29,642 bases of DNA from Akkermansiaceae bacterium UBA6138 (lineage in GTDB: Bacteria > Verrucomicrobiota > Verrucomicrobiia > Verrucomicrobiales > DEV007). The notes under the pieces were generated by a model. That model saw only the letters and a list, made by a program, of their open reading frames with translations, did not search any database and was not told the origin of the DNA. Each line of letters opens with the position of its first letter. Position 1 is the first letter of the stretch. The stretch spans positions 3,373 to 33,014 of the forward strand of contig DIVG01000067.1 of NCBI GenBank assembly GCA_002422425.1. Direction: 5' to 3'. The position numbers were made by a program, and so were the translations under genes. Of this stretch, positions 14,182 through 22,640 are shown one piece after another.

Positions 14182-15633
14182 ATGACGCCGCCCTTTCCTG
14201 TCGCCGCCGGGCGATATGAATCCTTTCGAGAAAATGTCCGGCCTCGTGCCCGTCTCGTCGTGCGGGAAGGCGATCGCCCTTTCCGGGACGAGATAGACCT
14301 GCAGGCACAATGGTTCGGTGGCGAATTCGGCCGCTGTTTCACTGGCACAGGGGGCGAGAAGATCGAGATTCTGCAGTTCGGTCACTGGAATCGGGGGGCA
14401 GGCCCCGACTTTACCGAAGTCGCTGTCTGCATCGACGGCGAGCTGCGAAGGGGCGCACTTGAGATCGATATCGACGTGCGCCACTGGGAACGACACGGAC
14501 ACCTCACCAATCCGGATTTCAACGCGGTCATCCTTCACGTTTTCACTGACCAACCGGCCCTGAATCGCATTTTTACATGCACAGCGGATCACCGCCACGT
14601 TCCCCAGCTGCTCCTGCCGCAGTTCACAGGGCTGCAAGGGCGGCCCGACTTTCTTCCCGAGGCCTTCCCCGGGCGCTGCGTCACCCCCCTGAATAGCATG
14701 AGCGATACAGAGGTAAATTCCCTCCTCGTCGCGGCGGCTCAGTATCGCCTGCAACAAAAGAGCGAGAGACTGAGGATCATGATTAATTCAACCTCAAGCG
14801 AACAGGCCATGTTCCAGGCTATCGCGGAGGCGCTCGGGTTCCGTCGGAACAAAACCGCCATGGCCATCCTCGCGCAGCGTTGCAAAGTCCGCGATCTTCT
14901 GGAGATGGAAGCGGCGGAGCGGGAAGCGTGGCTCTTCGGGGCAGCCGGTTTCCTTGATCCCGGACTCTCCGAAGAAGGCATCGGCGAAAAGGCGCGCGCT
15001 TACCTGCGCCAACTCCGGGACCACTGGGGGAAAAGGCGCGACCGCATCGATTCAAAATCCCTCCGTGCGATCAATTGGCGCTGCGATGGCGTGAGACCCC
15101 TGAATCACCCGCAGCGGCGGGTCGGCGCTCTTGCCTGTCTCGTCGGTCACTGGGAACGATTGCAGCCTTTTTGGGAGGAAAATGTGAATAACTTTGAAAA
15201 ACAGGTGAATAACTTGTTAAAAGATGTCCGTCACCCCTTCTGGGAACATCATTACACCTTTCGTTGCGAACCTTCCCGGATTCCTCGGCGACTGATCGGG
15301 AAGGACCGCCTTCGCGACATTCTCGGGAACGTCATTTTTCCCGGTGCCATCAGACTTGAGCCAGCCTGCTGGAGCGAATACGCGGGCCTCGGGCGAGTGG
15401 ATTCCAACCAGAAGCTCCGCCGCGCCACCCTGCGCCTTTTCGGGAATAACGCCCGACGCCAAAAGTTATTCACACGTTATTACCACCAGCAGCAGGGTTT
15501 ATTGCAAATCTTCGAAGATTTCTGCCTCGAGGATGCCTCTGACTGTGGCGACTGTCGATTCCCTGAGCAACTCACCCAATGGCGTGGTCCCGTCGCGATT
15601 CCGTCGGCCCGCGATGGCATTTACGCCGGGTAA
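14182..15633 (+). CDS. DUF2851 family protein
   Basis: A 483-residue protein of the DUF2851 family. The diagnostic N-terminal block is ILQFGHWNRGAGPDFTEVAV, followed by a GALEIDIDVRHWERHGH core and NAVILHVF. The spacing of acidic residues and the E-x-D/H pattern resemble restriction-endonuclease-like cores, so a nuclease role is possible but unproven. The middle is helical and the C-terminal part has several Cys (FCLEDASDCGDCRFPEQL), perhaps a metal site. A GTG at 14176 is in frame, but it lies inside the dyad, so I prefer the ATG at 14182. It follows the yeeE pair by 40 bases on the same strand and could be read through from it. Confidence 0.78.
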   Translation: MTPPFPVAAGRYESFRENVRPRARLVVREGDRPFRDEIDLQAQWFGGEFGRCFTGTGGEKIEILQFGHWNRGAGPDFTEVAVCIDGELRRGALEIDIDVRHWERHGHLTNPDFNAVILHVFTDQPALNRIFTCTADHRHVPQLLLPQFTGLQGRPDFLPEAFPGRCVTPLNSMSDTEVNSLLVAAAQYRLQQKSERLRIMINSTSSEQAMFQAIAEALGFRRNKTAMAILAQRCKVRDLLEMEAAEREAWLFGAAGFLDPGLSEEGIGEKARAYLRQLRDHWGKRRDRIDSKSLRAINWRCDGVRPLNHPQRRVGALACLVGHWERLQPFWEENVNNFEKQVNNLLKDVRHPFWEHHYTFRCEPSRIPRRLIGKDRLRDILGNVIFPGAIRLEPACWSEYAGLGRVDSNQKLRRATLRLFGNNARRQKLFTRYYHQQQGLLQIFEDFCLEDASDCGDCRFPEQLTQWRGPVAIPSARDGIYAG

Positions 15634-15762
15634 AAACTCCGAAATTTTGCTGTCCCTCCAGCACCCGGCGCTCGTAATTAAGGGACTGTTACTTCCGCCG
15701 GTGTAAGCTTCGGCGAAACAGGGGCGTCCCACAGGGGCCGTAAATCATTCACCTCCTCGACC

Positions 15763-16947
15763 ATGTCAGTAGCCAGTCTTGAACGCGAAGTCATTCTAAA
15801 TCCCGAGAAGCGAGTCTTTCCCGAATTCAGCCTTGAAAGATTGTTGGGAACCGTCTTCGAGCCAACGACCGGTGCCCGGATCTGTGTCCTCATCGACCTC
15901 GAAGACCTCAGCCTGATGGCCGGCTACGGCTTCCTCAATGCGGCCGGTCACGAGATTCAGAAAAAGGCCTACGAGGAATTCTACCTTGGACTTAAAGACG
16001 GGGGACTTGCCGCTCTCGGGATGAAGGGCGGGGAAATGTATGCTTACCCCATGACATACGGTTCAAACCTCGATCTCAAGGACGAGTGCTACGATGCGGG
16101 GGGCGCGAGACTCAGCCTCGATCGGGACATCTATCCGCATTACGACATCATTCTGTGTGTCTCGACTTTTTCGGCGACGGCTCCGCTTACGGCGAAGTGC
16201 AAGGAATTCGGCTTCCGCGGGGCAACGCTGCACGGGGTCAATGACGTGATTTTGAGGTCCGGTCTCGCGGTGGATTACCACGAAGTCAGCGCCGATGCCG
16301 AGCGCATGCGCCTCGCCATGACCGGCGCGGACACCATTGAAATTGATTTTGCGCTGGAAGACGGACGGACCCTCACCGCCTCGCTCGATCTTGCCGGGCA
16401 GGAAGCGCAAAAGTCTCACGGTCTCTGCACCGGGACATCCCCCGACGTTGCCAATCTGCCTGCCGGAGAGGTGTATTTTGTTCCGGTCGATGCAAACGGT
16501 CAATTCCCCATGAAATATTCCGACGGCACCCTCGGCGTGCTCGAGGTGAAGAATCGAAACATCATCCACTCAACTCTGATCTCCGGGAACCAGGCCACGA
16601 TCGACGCCCATAACGCGCGACTTCTCGACGACCCTATGACCGGGACATTGGGAGAACTCGGTTTCGGCACTCAGGTGCTACCCGTCTCGGGAGCGGATAT
16701 TCAGGATGAGAAGATACTCGGGACCTGTCACCTTGCGACGGGACGGGACGACCATCTCGGCGGTGACATCGTTCCAGGGATGTTCAAAAAACACGAAAAT
16801 TCGACTCACGACGACATCCTTTTTGCTCCCCACAAAACGCCGAATTTCAATATCAGCGAAGTGAGAATGAGGCGTGGAGATCAGTTCGAGACCCTCATTG
16901 AGAACTTTCGACCCAGCGAATACATCCTCAAGGCTCTGAGAGGCTGA
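15763..16947 (+). CDS. M29-type aminopeptidase-like metalloenzyme
   Basis: A 394-residue protein resembling the C-terminal domain of M29 metallopeptidases (AmpS/AmpT) and the related NicX dioxygenases. The metal-site block is recognisable: LGELGFGTQV supplies a Glu, DEKILGTCHLATGRDDHLGG a His, and NSTHDDILF a His and Asp, corresponding to the HxAxG and SxxHxD motifs of the family. There is no signal peptide, so it should be cytoplasmic. Which of the two activities it has cannot be decided. It starts at an ATG 130 bases after the DUF2851 gene with no Shine-Dalgarno sequence. Confidence 0.72.
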   Translation: MSVASLEREVILNPEKRVFPEFSLERLLGTVFEPTTGARICVLIDLEDLSLMAGYGFLNAAGHEIQKKAYEEFYLGLKDGGLAALGMKGGEMYAYPMTYGSNLDLKDECYDAGGARLSLDRDIYPHYDIILCVSTFSATAPLTAKCKEFGFRGATLHGVNDVILRSGLAVDYHEVSADAERMRLAMTGADTIEIDFALEDGRTLTASLDLAGQEAQKSHGLCTGTSPDVANLPAGEVYFVPVDANGQFPMKYSDGTLGVLEVKNRNIIHSTLISGNQATIDAHNARLLDDPMTGTLGELGFGTQVLPVSGADIQDEKILGTCHLATGRDDHLGGDIVPGMFKKHENSTHDDILFAPHKTPNFNISEVRMRRGDQFETLIENFRPSEYILKALRG

Positions 16948-17046
16948 AAGAGACGCCGGACGATATGGGGAGATACGTTAAGGGAGAGCCGGACCGGAAC
17001 GAGGCGGCGGCCAGGCGGCCACTTACTTGATCCGCCTACCGGACTG

Positions 17047-17079
17047 AAGACCGAACCGGCAGAATGCGTCACCGGTCTT
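17047..17079. terminator. Weak hairpin between convergent genes
   Basis: AAGACCG (17047-17053) and CGGTCTT (17073-17079) are perfect arms with a 19-base loop. It lies 15 bases after the stop of the small basic protein gene on the minus strand and 100 bases after the M29-like gene on the plus strand. No T tract follows on either side, so function is uncertain. Confidence 0.3.
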
Positions 17080-17093
17080 TGCGGGGAAATCAC

Positions 17094-17312
17094 TCAGCCG
17101 GCAAAATAGCCCAAGGCAGCGGCAAGGGCGAAGGGGACTCCCATCGTCGAAAAAATACCGAAAATGACAAGACAGCCGGCGGCGCGGCCAACCTTTCTCT
17201 GACGCCCGGAGCGGGTCGAAGGAATCCCGATTTTGCGGGACAGCCTGCCTTTGGCAGCAGACAGACCTAGCGCCCTTTTCCAGGAAAACGAGAACCCGTA
17301 TTTTTTGCCCAT
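17094..17312 (-). CDS. Small basic membrane-associated protein of unknown function
   Basis: A 72-residue protein. The first 45 residues are very basic (GKKYGFSFSWKRALG, then KGRLSRKIGIPSTRSGRQRK). The last 30 are hydrophobic (GCLVIFGIFSTMGVPFALAAAL), a likely single membrane segment. I recall short proteins in many bacteria sharing the SRKxGIPxTxSGRQRKxG motif, but know of no function for them. It lies 45 bases downstream of tRNA-Phe on the same strand and could be cotranscribed with it. The strong motif and the clear basic-then-hydrophobic layout argue it is real rather than a chance frame. Confidence 0.65.
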   Translation of the reverse strand: MGKKYGFSFSWKRALGLSAAKGRLSRKIGIPSTRSGRQRKVGRAAGCLVIFGIFSTMGVPFALAAALGYFAG

Positions 17313-17357
17313 TGCCGGGGGAGACCCGCCTCAGCTGATGTTAAAATAAAAAGAAGG

Positions 17358-17430
17358 TGGCTCGACCCAGATTCGAACTGGGGACACAAGGATTTTCAAT
17401 CCTCTGCTCTACCAACTGAGCTATCAAGCC
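17358..17430 (-). tRNA. tRNA-Phe (GAA)
   Basis: A full cloverleaf reads on the minus strand. The acceptor stem is GGCTTGA/TCGAGCC with one T-G pair, the D-arm is GCTC..GAGC, and the anticodon stem is GAGGA/TCCTT with loop TTGAAAA, giving anticodon GAA. The T-arm is CCCAG/CTGGG with TTCGAAT. The discriminator is A, followed by CCTT, so the 3' CCA is not encoded and must be added by CCA-transferase. Confidence 0.97.
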
Positions 17431-17481
17431 TTACCTCCCTCTGAACAGAGGCGCGTGAACGCGAAACGTTCGGGAGGGGAA

Positions 17482-17509
17482 TTAATACGCGGATGATCGT
17501 GAAAAACAA
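17482..17509 (-). promoter_or_regulatory. Candidate promoter of tRNA-Phe
   Basis: On the minus strand TTGTTT (17509-17504) is followed after 16 bases by TATTAA (17487-17482). Transcription should start near 17475, about 45 bases before the mature tRNA end. The leader contains a short CCTCTG..CAGAGG hairpin. Confidence 0.55.
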
Positions 17510-17542
17510 CCAGAAAATGCGGTGAAATCAGCCTTAAGAGTT

Positions 17543-18262
17543 TTAGAGAGGCTTCACTGCGAAGCTGGCGTAGTGCACCTCACTCTCAGGATCGTGGGCC
17601 TGAATGCCAAAAGTGCCCTCGCCAAGTCGGCGTCCCGCAAAGCCGGGCGACTCCGGGCCTCCTTCGGGTTCGGTGTAATCGACGGTCGTCTCGCCATTGA
17701 CGCGGATGTGAATGCGCTTGCCCCGGACAGTGATATGGTAATCGAACCACTCACCATCCGTGCTCGGCGCTTTTTCACGAACCTCGTTATCTCCACCCTT
17801 GGGTTCTTCCTGCCCATCCTGGAGAACGACGATGTTTTTTACACCGTAAAGGCTTCCGGTCTTCTTCGGATCTTTGTGGGTCGAGTTCACCTGGCATTCG
17901 TATCCCTGATCGGGCCAACCTTGCGCCTGCAACGCTGTGTGAAAATAAACGCCGCTGTTGGCCCCGGGCATTGTTTTAACACGGGCTTTGAGCTCGAAGT
18001 CTCTGAAGCTGCCCCCATTGACGGTGCCGGTATAGAAAAGGTGGCTCTTGCCGCCCTTCACGATGAGGGTGCCGTCGGCTACGGAAAAAGATTCCGGATT
18101 CTCGTCGGAGGCAGTCCAACCCTCAAGGTCGCTGCCGTTGAAAAGCTCGACGAAACCGTCGCCGGTGCCGGGAGAGACCGGTTTGTCTGATTCCGAACCA
18201 CATGAGGCAAGTGAGAGCCCGGCGACAATCGCGGCGGCGGAAAAAAGAAAAGGGATTTTCAT
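17543..18262 (-). CDS. DUF1080 (3-keto-disaccharide hydrolase-type) lipoprotein
   Basis: A 239-residue lipoprotein. The signal peptide MKIPFLFSAAAIVAGLSLASC ends in a lipobox (LASC), with acylation expected at Cys21. The rest is a DUF1080 concanavalin-like domain: FVELFNGSDLEGWTA, FSVADGTLIVKGGKSHLFY, FRDFELKARVKTMPGANSGVYFH, the tyrosine/glutamate block GYECQV, and GTFGIQAHDPESEVHYASFAV at the end. DUF1080 proteins are abundant in Planctomycetes and Verrucomicrobia, and some hydrolyse 3-keto-glycosides. I start at 18262. The longer upstream reading frame is antisense to hom. It is divergent from hom with a 120-base gap. Confidence 0.88.
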   Translation of the reverse strand: MKIPFLFSAAAIVAGLSLASCGSESDKPVSPGTGDGFVELFNGSDLEGWTASDENPESFSVADGTLIVKGGKSHLFYTGTVNGGSFRDFELKARVKTMPGANSGVYFHTALQAQGWPDQGYECQVNSTHKDPKKTGSLYGVKNIVVLQDGQEEPKGGDNEVREKAPSTDGEWFDYHITVRGKRIHIRVNGETTVDYTEPEGGPESPGFAGRRLGEGTFGIQAHDPESEVHYASFAVKPL

Positions 18263-18382
18263 AGAACCAAACAAGGCAGCGGGATAAGGACGACGCAAGG
18301 CCGAAAATGCGTAGGCACGGTCTCTTCGTAACGGGAAAGAATCCGGTTGCTTACCGGCCATCTCAGCCCTTCTTTTCGGAAA

Positions 18383-19684
18383 ATGTCGGAACCATCTTTG
18401 AAAATCGGCCTCGCTGGCTTCGGTAACGTCGGGGCGGGCGTTTATAAGAATCTGGAGAAAAACCGTCACCTCCTCCGCGAACGCACCGGATGTGAACTCG
18501 AAATCGCGAAAATCGCGGTGCGGGATCCTGCTAAAGTGCGGGATATCGCCCTTCCCGAAGGCCTCGTCACGACCGACCTTAACGACCTCGTCAACGATCC
18601 GGGCATTTCGATTATCGTCGAGCTCATCGGCGGTACTGAGCGGGCTTTTGATCTCGTCAAAGCAGCGCTTGAGAGTGGCAAGGCGGTAGTCACAGGCAAC
18701 AAGGCCCTCCTCGCCGAACGCGGGCAGGAGCTCTTTGCGATCGCCGAGGCGAACGGCCGCCCGATTCATTACGAAGCAGCTGTGGCCGGGGGCATCCCGA
18801 TCATTAAAGCGGTGCAGGAGTCTCTCATCGGCAATCACATTCAGTCTGTCGTGGGGATCATTAACGGGACCTGCAACTACATTCTCACCCGAATGACCGA
18901 GGCGGGACTAAGCTATGAAACCGCGCTCGCCGAGGCGCAGGCGCTTGGATACGCGGAAGCCGATCCTACCCTCGACGTCAACGGGTGGGATGCCGCCCAC
19001 AAGGCCATTATCCTTGCCTCCCTCAGCTATGGACGCTGGGTGCCCTGCGAAAAGATTCAGGTCGAAGGCATCGAAAATATCCAGGCGGCGGACATCGCCT
19101 TCGCGGCGAATCTCGGTTACACGATAAAACTGCTCGGGGTAATCCAACTCCACGAGGATTCCGGTTCCATCGAAGTGCGCGTGCAGCCTTCCCTGATTCC
19201 TGCAAAACACATTCTCTCCTCGGTAAAAGGCGTTTTTAACGCCGTCATGGTGCGAGGTGACATCGTCGGAAACACCCTTTTCTACGGATCGGGGGCCGGG
19301 CAGGATCCGACTTCCAGCTCGGTGATCGCCGATATCGCAGACGCCGCCATGTGGACCCAACCGACCCGGGGGGCCGGGCTTGCGACGCATCATCTCTACG
19401 GGGAAACCCTGCCGATTTCTAAGAGCGTTTCGAAATACTACCTGCGAGTCGAGGCTGAGGACAGGCCGGGGGTGCTTGCCCGCATTGCCACAGTCCTCGG
19501 CGAATTTGAAATTGGCATTCTCTCGGTAATACAGCCCGAAGATCATGATGAACGATACGCTGCCATCGTTCTGATGCTGCATTACGCCCCCTACGGAATT
19601 GTCCTTGAAGCGCTCACCCGCATTGGCCAACTGGACTGTGTGCGCAATCGTCCGGTCCTGCTCCGCGTTGAAGACATCAAGTGA
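18383..19684 (+). CDS. hom: Homoserine dehydrogenase with ACT domain
   Basis: A 433-residue enzyme that reduces aspartate semialdehyde to homoserine. The NAD(P) site is IGLAGFGNVGAGVYKNL, and VVTGNKALLAERG and EAAVAGGIPIIKAVQESLIG are the family signatures. GIINGTCNYILTRM and the catalytic-region AQALGYAEADPTLDVNGWDAAHK follow. An ACT domain closes the protein (YYLRVEAEDRPGVLARIATVL from about residue 356), the usual site for feedback by threonine. The ATG at 18383 precedes the Rossmann motif closely, and an upstream in-frame Met at 18347 is unlikely. thrC follows after 101 bases on the same strand. Confidence 0.95.
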   Translation: MSEPSLKIGLAGFGNVGAGVYKNLEKNRHLLRERTGCELEIAKIAVRDPAKVRDIALPEGLVTTDLNDLVNDPGISIIVELIGGTERAFDLVKAALESGKAVVTGNKALLAERGQELFAIAEANGRPIHYEAAVAGGIPIIKAVQESLIGNHIQSVVGIINGTCNYILTRMTEAGLSYETALAEAQALGYAEADPTLDVNGWDAAHKAIILASLSYGRWVPCEKIQVEGIENIQAADIAFAANLGYTIKLLGVIQLHEDSGSIEVRVQPSLIPAKHILSSVKGVFNAVMVRGDIVGNTLFYGSGAGQDPTSSSVIADIADAAMWTQPTRGAGLATHHLYGETLPISKSVSKYYLRVEAEDRPGVLARIATVLGEFEIGILSVIQPEDHDERYAAIVLMLHYAPYGIVLEALTRIGQLDCVRNRPVLLRVEDIK

Positions 19685-19785
19685 ACGCGGCGAAGATCCG
19701 CCCTGTTTTTATGCCGCCAACGACAAAGGGAGCCCCTGAGACCATTTTCCGTTTCCATCCCCGAAAAACCACCTAACTTTAAATC

Positions 19786-21144
19786 ATGGAATTTGTTTCA
19801 ACCCGCGGCGGCGGCACCCCCGTCAGTTTCACCGAAGCATTTGCAAGAGGGCTGGCTCCTGACGGCGGCCTCTATGTGCCGCGCCACCTTCCGCTTCTCT
19901 CCAGTGACATTCTCGTGGAGGACGCAATGCCCTATGCGGCTTTGGCGTGGGATTTTCTCAGCCTTTTTGACACCGATCACGACAGCGAGCACCTCATCGA
20001 GATCATCGACAAGAGTTACGGCAATTTCAGTGACACGTTGAATGCCCCGCTGCAGCAGCTCGCGGACAATCTCTTTGTCCTCGAGCTCTTTCACGGACCC
20101 AGCCTCTCCTTCAAGGACTTCGGTCTGCAGCTGATCGGTAATCTTTTCGAGGAGCAGATTGAGCGCACCGGCATCCCCATCAATGTGCTCGGCGCCACCT
20201 CGGGCGACACCGGTTCGGCGGCCATCCACGGCCTCGCCGGCAAAAAGGGGGTCAACGTCTTCATTCTCTATCCCGAAGGCCGCATTTCCGATCTGCAGGA
20301 GCGCCAGATGACATGCACCGGAGCGAAAAACATTTTCCCGATCCCGATCAAGGGCACCTTCGACGACGGCCAGGCCATCGTGAAGGAACTGATGAACGAC
20401 CTTGAGTTCAAGAACAGGATGCGCCTCTCGGCGATCAATTCGATTAACGTCGTCCGTGTCCTCGCCCAGTGCGTCTATTACATCCACGCCTATACCCAGC
20501 TGCCCCCGGACAACCGCGACGATGTGAACTTCGTTGTCCCGACAGGTAACTTCGGGAATATCTTCGCCGGCTGGATGGTTCACCAGATGGGCCTCCCGGT
20601 CGATCAGTTCATCGTCGCCACGAATCAGAATGACATTCTCTACCGCCTCTTCAACACCGGTGAGTATCACCCTGATGTGGTTCACCCGAGTCACGCTCCC
20701 TCGATGGATATTCAGGTTGCTTCGAATTTTGAACGGTTCCTCTATTATCACAACGAGAAGAACGCCAAGTCCACTCTCGCCCTCATGGAGCAGTTCAAGA
20801 AAGACGGGTCGATCAAGATTCCGAATTTCAACGCGAGTAATTTCTCGGCCACCCGCAGTAGCGATGAAGACATTCTCAACAATATCCGCCGGGTCAAAGA
20901 AGACTACGATTACGTGATCGATCCCCACACCGCCTGCGGATTCCAGGATCTGTCGCCCGATCGCACCCACGTGGTCCTCGCCACAGCACACCCGGCCAAG
21001 TTCCCGGAGATCATTAAAAAGGCGATCGGCGAAACGCCGACCGAACCCTCGCTCGAGGCCCTGAAAAAGAAAAAAACAGTCACCTACCCCGTCGAGGCAA
21101 CGGCGGCGGCGGTGCGCCAGTTTCTCGAAGAAAACGGGCTCTGA
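19786..21144 (+). CDS. thrC: Threonine synthase
   Basis: A 452-residue PLP enzyme that converts O-phosphohomoserine to threonine. It opens FVSTRGGGTPVSFTEAFARGLAPDGGLYVP, the typical class of longer, E. coli-type threonine synthases. The PLP lysine is Lys110 in GPSLSFKDFGLQ. ATSGDTGSAA is the phosphate/PLP loop, and VPTGNFGNIFAGW, INVVRVLAQCVYY and the C-terminal DPHTACGF are also conserved. It lies 101 bases after hom and is likely cotranscribed. No homoserine kinase gene lies between or beside them. It has no Shine-Dalgarno sequence. Confidence 0.95.
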   Translation: MEFVSTRGGGTPVSFTEAFARGLAPDGGLYVPRHLPLLSSDILVEDAMPYAALAWDFLSLFDTDHDSEHLIEIIDKSYGNFSDTLNAPLQQLADNLFVLELFHGPSLSFKDFGLQLIGNLFEEQIERTGIPINVLGATSGDTGSAAIHGLAGKKGVNVFILYPEGRISDLQERQMTCTGAKNIFPIPIKGTFDDGQAIVKELMNDLEFKNRMRLSAINSINVVRVLAQCVYYIHAYTQLPPDNRDDVNFVVPTGNFGNIFAGWMVHQMGLPVDQFIVATNQNDILYRLFNTGEYHPDVVHPSHAPSMDIQVASNFERFLYYHNEKNAKSTLALMEQFKKDGSIKIPNFNASNFSATRSSDEDILNNIRRVKEDYDYVIDPHTACGFQDLSPDRTHVVLATAHPAKFPEIIKKAIGETPTEPSLEALKKKKTVTYPVEATAAAVRQFLEENGL

Positions 21145-21183
21145 CCGGGATCGGGTGGTCGTCGGGCGGCCAATTCCAGATAA

Positions 21184-21236
21184 AAGGCCACCGCCCGGTT
21201 CCCGGAGTCTTCTCCGTGTTCCGCTGCGGTGGCTTT
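21184..21236. terminator. Bidirectional terminator between thrC and recA
   Basis: The arms AAAGGCCACCGC (from 21184) and GCGGTGGCTTT (to 21236) pair through CCACCGC/GCGGTGG with one bulged G, and a nested CGGAG/CTCCG hairpin sits in the loop. A-rich and T-rich flanks on both sides suit termination of both convergent transcripts. Confidence 0.6.
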
Positions 21237-21256
21237 GAAAGAGAAAAATCGGTCTC

Positions 21257-22468
21257 TTACTTCCCGCCTTTGTCGAGGACGGCTTTGACCTCCGCTTCGA
21301 CTTCGGCGTAGAGGGATTCGTCGGCCTTGAGCACGTCTTTGGCGGCGTCGCGTCCCTGGGCGACCTGGGTCCCCTTGAAGCTGATCCACGAACCGCGCTT
21401 CTGCATGATGTCGTGCTCGATCGCGAGATCGAGGAGGGATCCGACCGCGGAGATGCCTTCGTTGAACATGATGTCGAACTCGGCCTCGCCGTAGGGGGGG
21501 GCGACTTTGTTCTTCACAATTTTCAGCTTGGTCCGGTTGCCGGTGACGCTCCCATCAGATGATTTGATGCTGGCGGTGCGGCGGATGTCACAGCGGACCG
21601 AGCTGTAGAATTTGAGGGCACGTCCACCCGGCTGGGTTTCGGGATTGCCGAACATGACCCCGATTTTCTCGCGGATCTGGTTGGTAAAGATCACGACGGT
21701 CCGCGCTTTTGAAATAATGGCGGTGAGCTTGCGGAGGGCCGCGCTCATCAGTCGGGCCTGGGCGCCGACGGTGGCATCACCGATCTCACCGTCAAGTTCC
21801 TGCTTCGTCACGAGGGCCGCGACGGAGTCGAGGACGATGACATCCAGCGCGTTGGAGCGGACGAGGGTTTCGACAATGCGGAGGGCTTCTTCACCCGAGC
21901 TGGGCTGGGAAAGAAGGAGGTCATCGAGGTTGACGCCCAGTTTCTTGGCATACTGGGGATCGAGAGCATGCTCGACATCGACGAAGGCGGCAAGTCCGCC
22001 CATTTTCTGTGCCTGGGCGATAACGGTGAGCGTCAAGGTGGTTTTACCGGATGATTCCGGTCCGAAAACTTCGATAATACGACCGCGAGGAAAACCGCCG
22101 GCACCGAGGGCGCGATCAATGATGAGGTTGCCGGTCGGAATGACTTCGACATCCATGCGGGTATCGGTGCCAAGCCGCATGATGGCAGCTTCCCCGAAAT
22201 CTTTCTGAATCTGGGAAATTGCGAGATCCAAATTTTTTGCTCTCGCATCGGCGATGCGGTTATTGTCTTTATCGTTGCTTTTGGGAGCTGCCATATCGTT
22301 CGCGGATGGGGTTGGGGAAGTGGCTCTCGACGGCGCCCTGGAAGAACCGGGTGCCTCCGCCTTTCGGCCGGCAGCCGCCTTTGCAGGGGGGGCGGGGAGG
22401 GTCTCTCCGTTTTCGTTCGCAGGTTTCACGCCGTTTTCGGCACCGGTAGGAGATAGCAGTTCAACCAT
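21257..22468 (-). CDS. recA: Recombinase RecA
   Basis: A 403-residue RecA. Core motifs are the Walker A GPESSGKT (residues 136-143), AFVDVEHALDPQYAKKLGV, the Walker B region VIVLDSVAALV, loop L1 around ELDGEIGDATVGAQARLMS, and loop L2 with FTNQIREKIGVMFGNPE. The first 58 residues are an Ala/Pro/Ser-rich extension absent from most RecA proteins. An in-frame Met59 (22294) would give a standard 345-residue protein. I keep the first ATG because a LexA-like site lies just upstream of it. The C-terminus ends DKGGK, without the acidic tail of E. coli RecA. It converges with thrC. Confidence 0.96.
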   Translation of the reverse strand: MVELLSPTGAENGVKPANENGETLPAPPAKAAAGRKAEAPGSSRAPSRATSPTPSANDMAAPKSNDKDNNRIADARAKNLDLAISQIQKDFGEAAIMRLGTDTRMDVEVIPTGNLIIDRALGAGGFPRGRIIEVFGPESSGKTTLTLTVIAQAQKMGGLAAFVDVEHALDPQYAKKLGVNLDDLLLSQPSSGEEALRIVETLVRSNALDVIVLDSVAALVTKQELDGEIGDATVGAQARLMSAALRKLTAIISKARTVVIFTNQIREKIGVMFGNPETQPGGRALKFYSSVRCDIRRTASIKSSDGSVTGNRTKLKIVKNKVAPPYGEAEFDIMFNEGISAVGSLLDLAIEHDIMQKRGSWISFKGTQVAQGRDAAKDVLKADESLYAEVEAEVKAVLDKGGK

Positions 22469-22504
22469 GATATGACAAAGTGTTTCGTCTAAAATAGCAG
22501 GATG

Positions 22505-22518
22505 TGTTCAGGAGTCCA
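22505..22518 (-). promoter_or_regulatory. Candidate LexA (SOS) site upstream of recA
   Basis: On the minus strand the sequence reads TGGAC-N4-GAACA, matching 8 of the 10 fixed positions of TGTTC-N4-GAACA, which I recall as the motif reported for Verrucomicrobia. It sits 37-50 bases before the recA ATG, where an SOS operator is expected. It also depends on the taxonomic guess. Confidence 0.45.
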
Positions 22519-22640
22519 GTAGAAAAATGAACAGTTGTCATTTTATTCACTCCGGCACCATTTGATTTCGGTCCGACTCCGTTTAAAGATGGTCCCCCAC
22601 GTCCGGTTCAGTCCGGTCAGGGCCCACCCTTTTTCGAATC

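Noticed and set aside
17543..18838. Long N-terminal extension of the DUF1080 protein
   Set aside because: The extension lies antisense to hom and would bury a perfect lipoprotein signal peptide starting at 18262.
19798..20991. 397-codon frame antisense to thrC
   Set aside because: Third-position mirror of a strongly conserved gene, with no recognisable domain.
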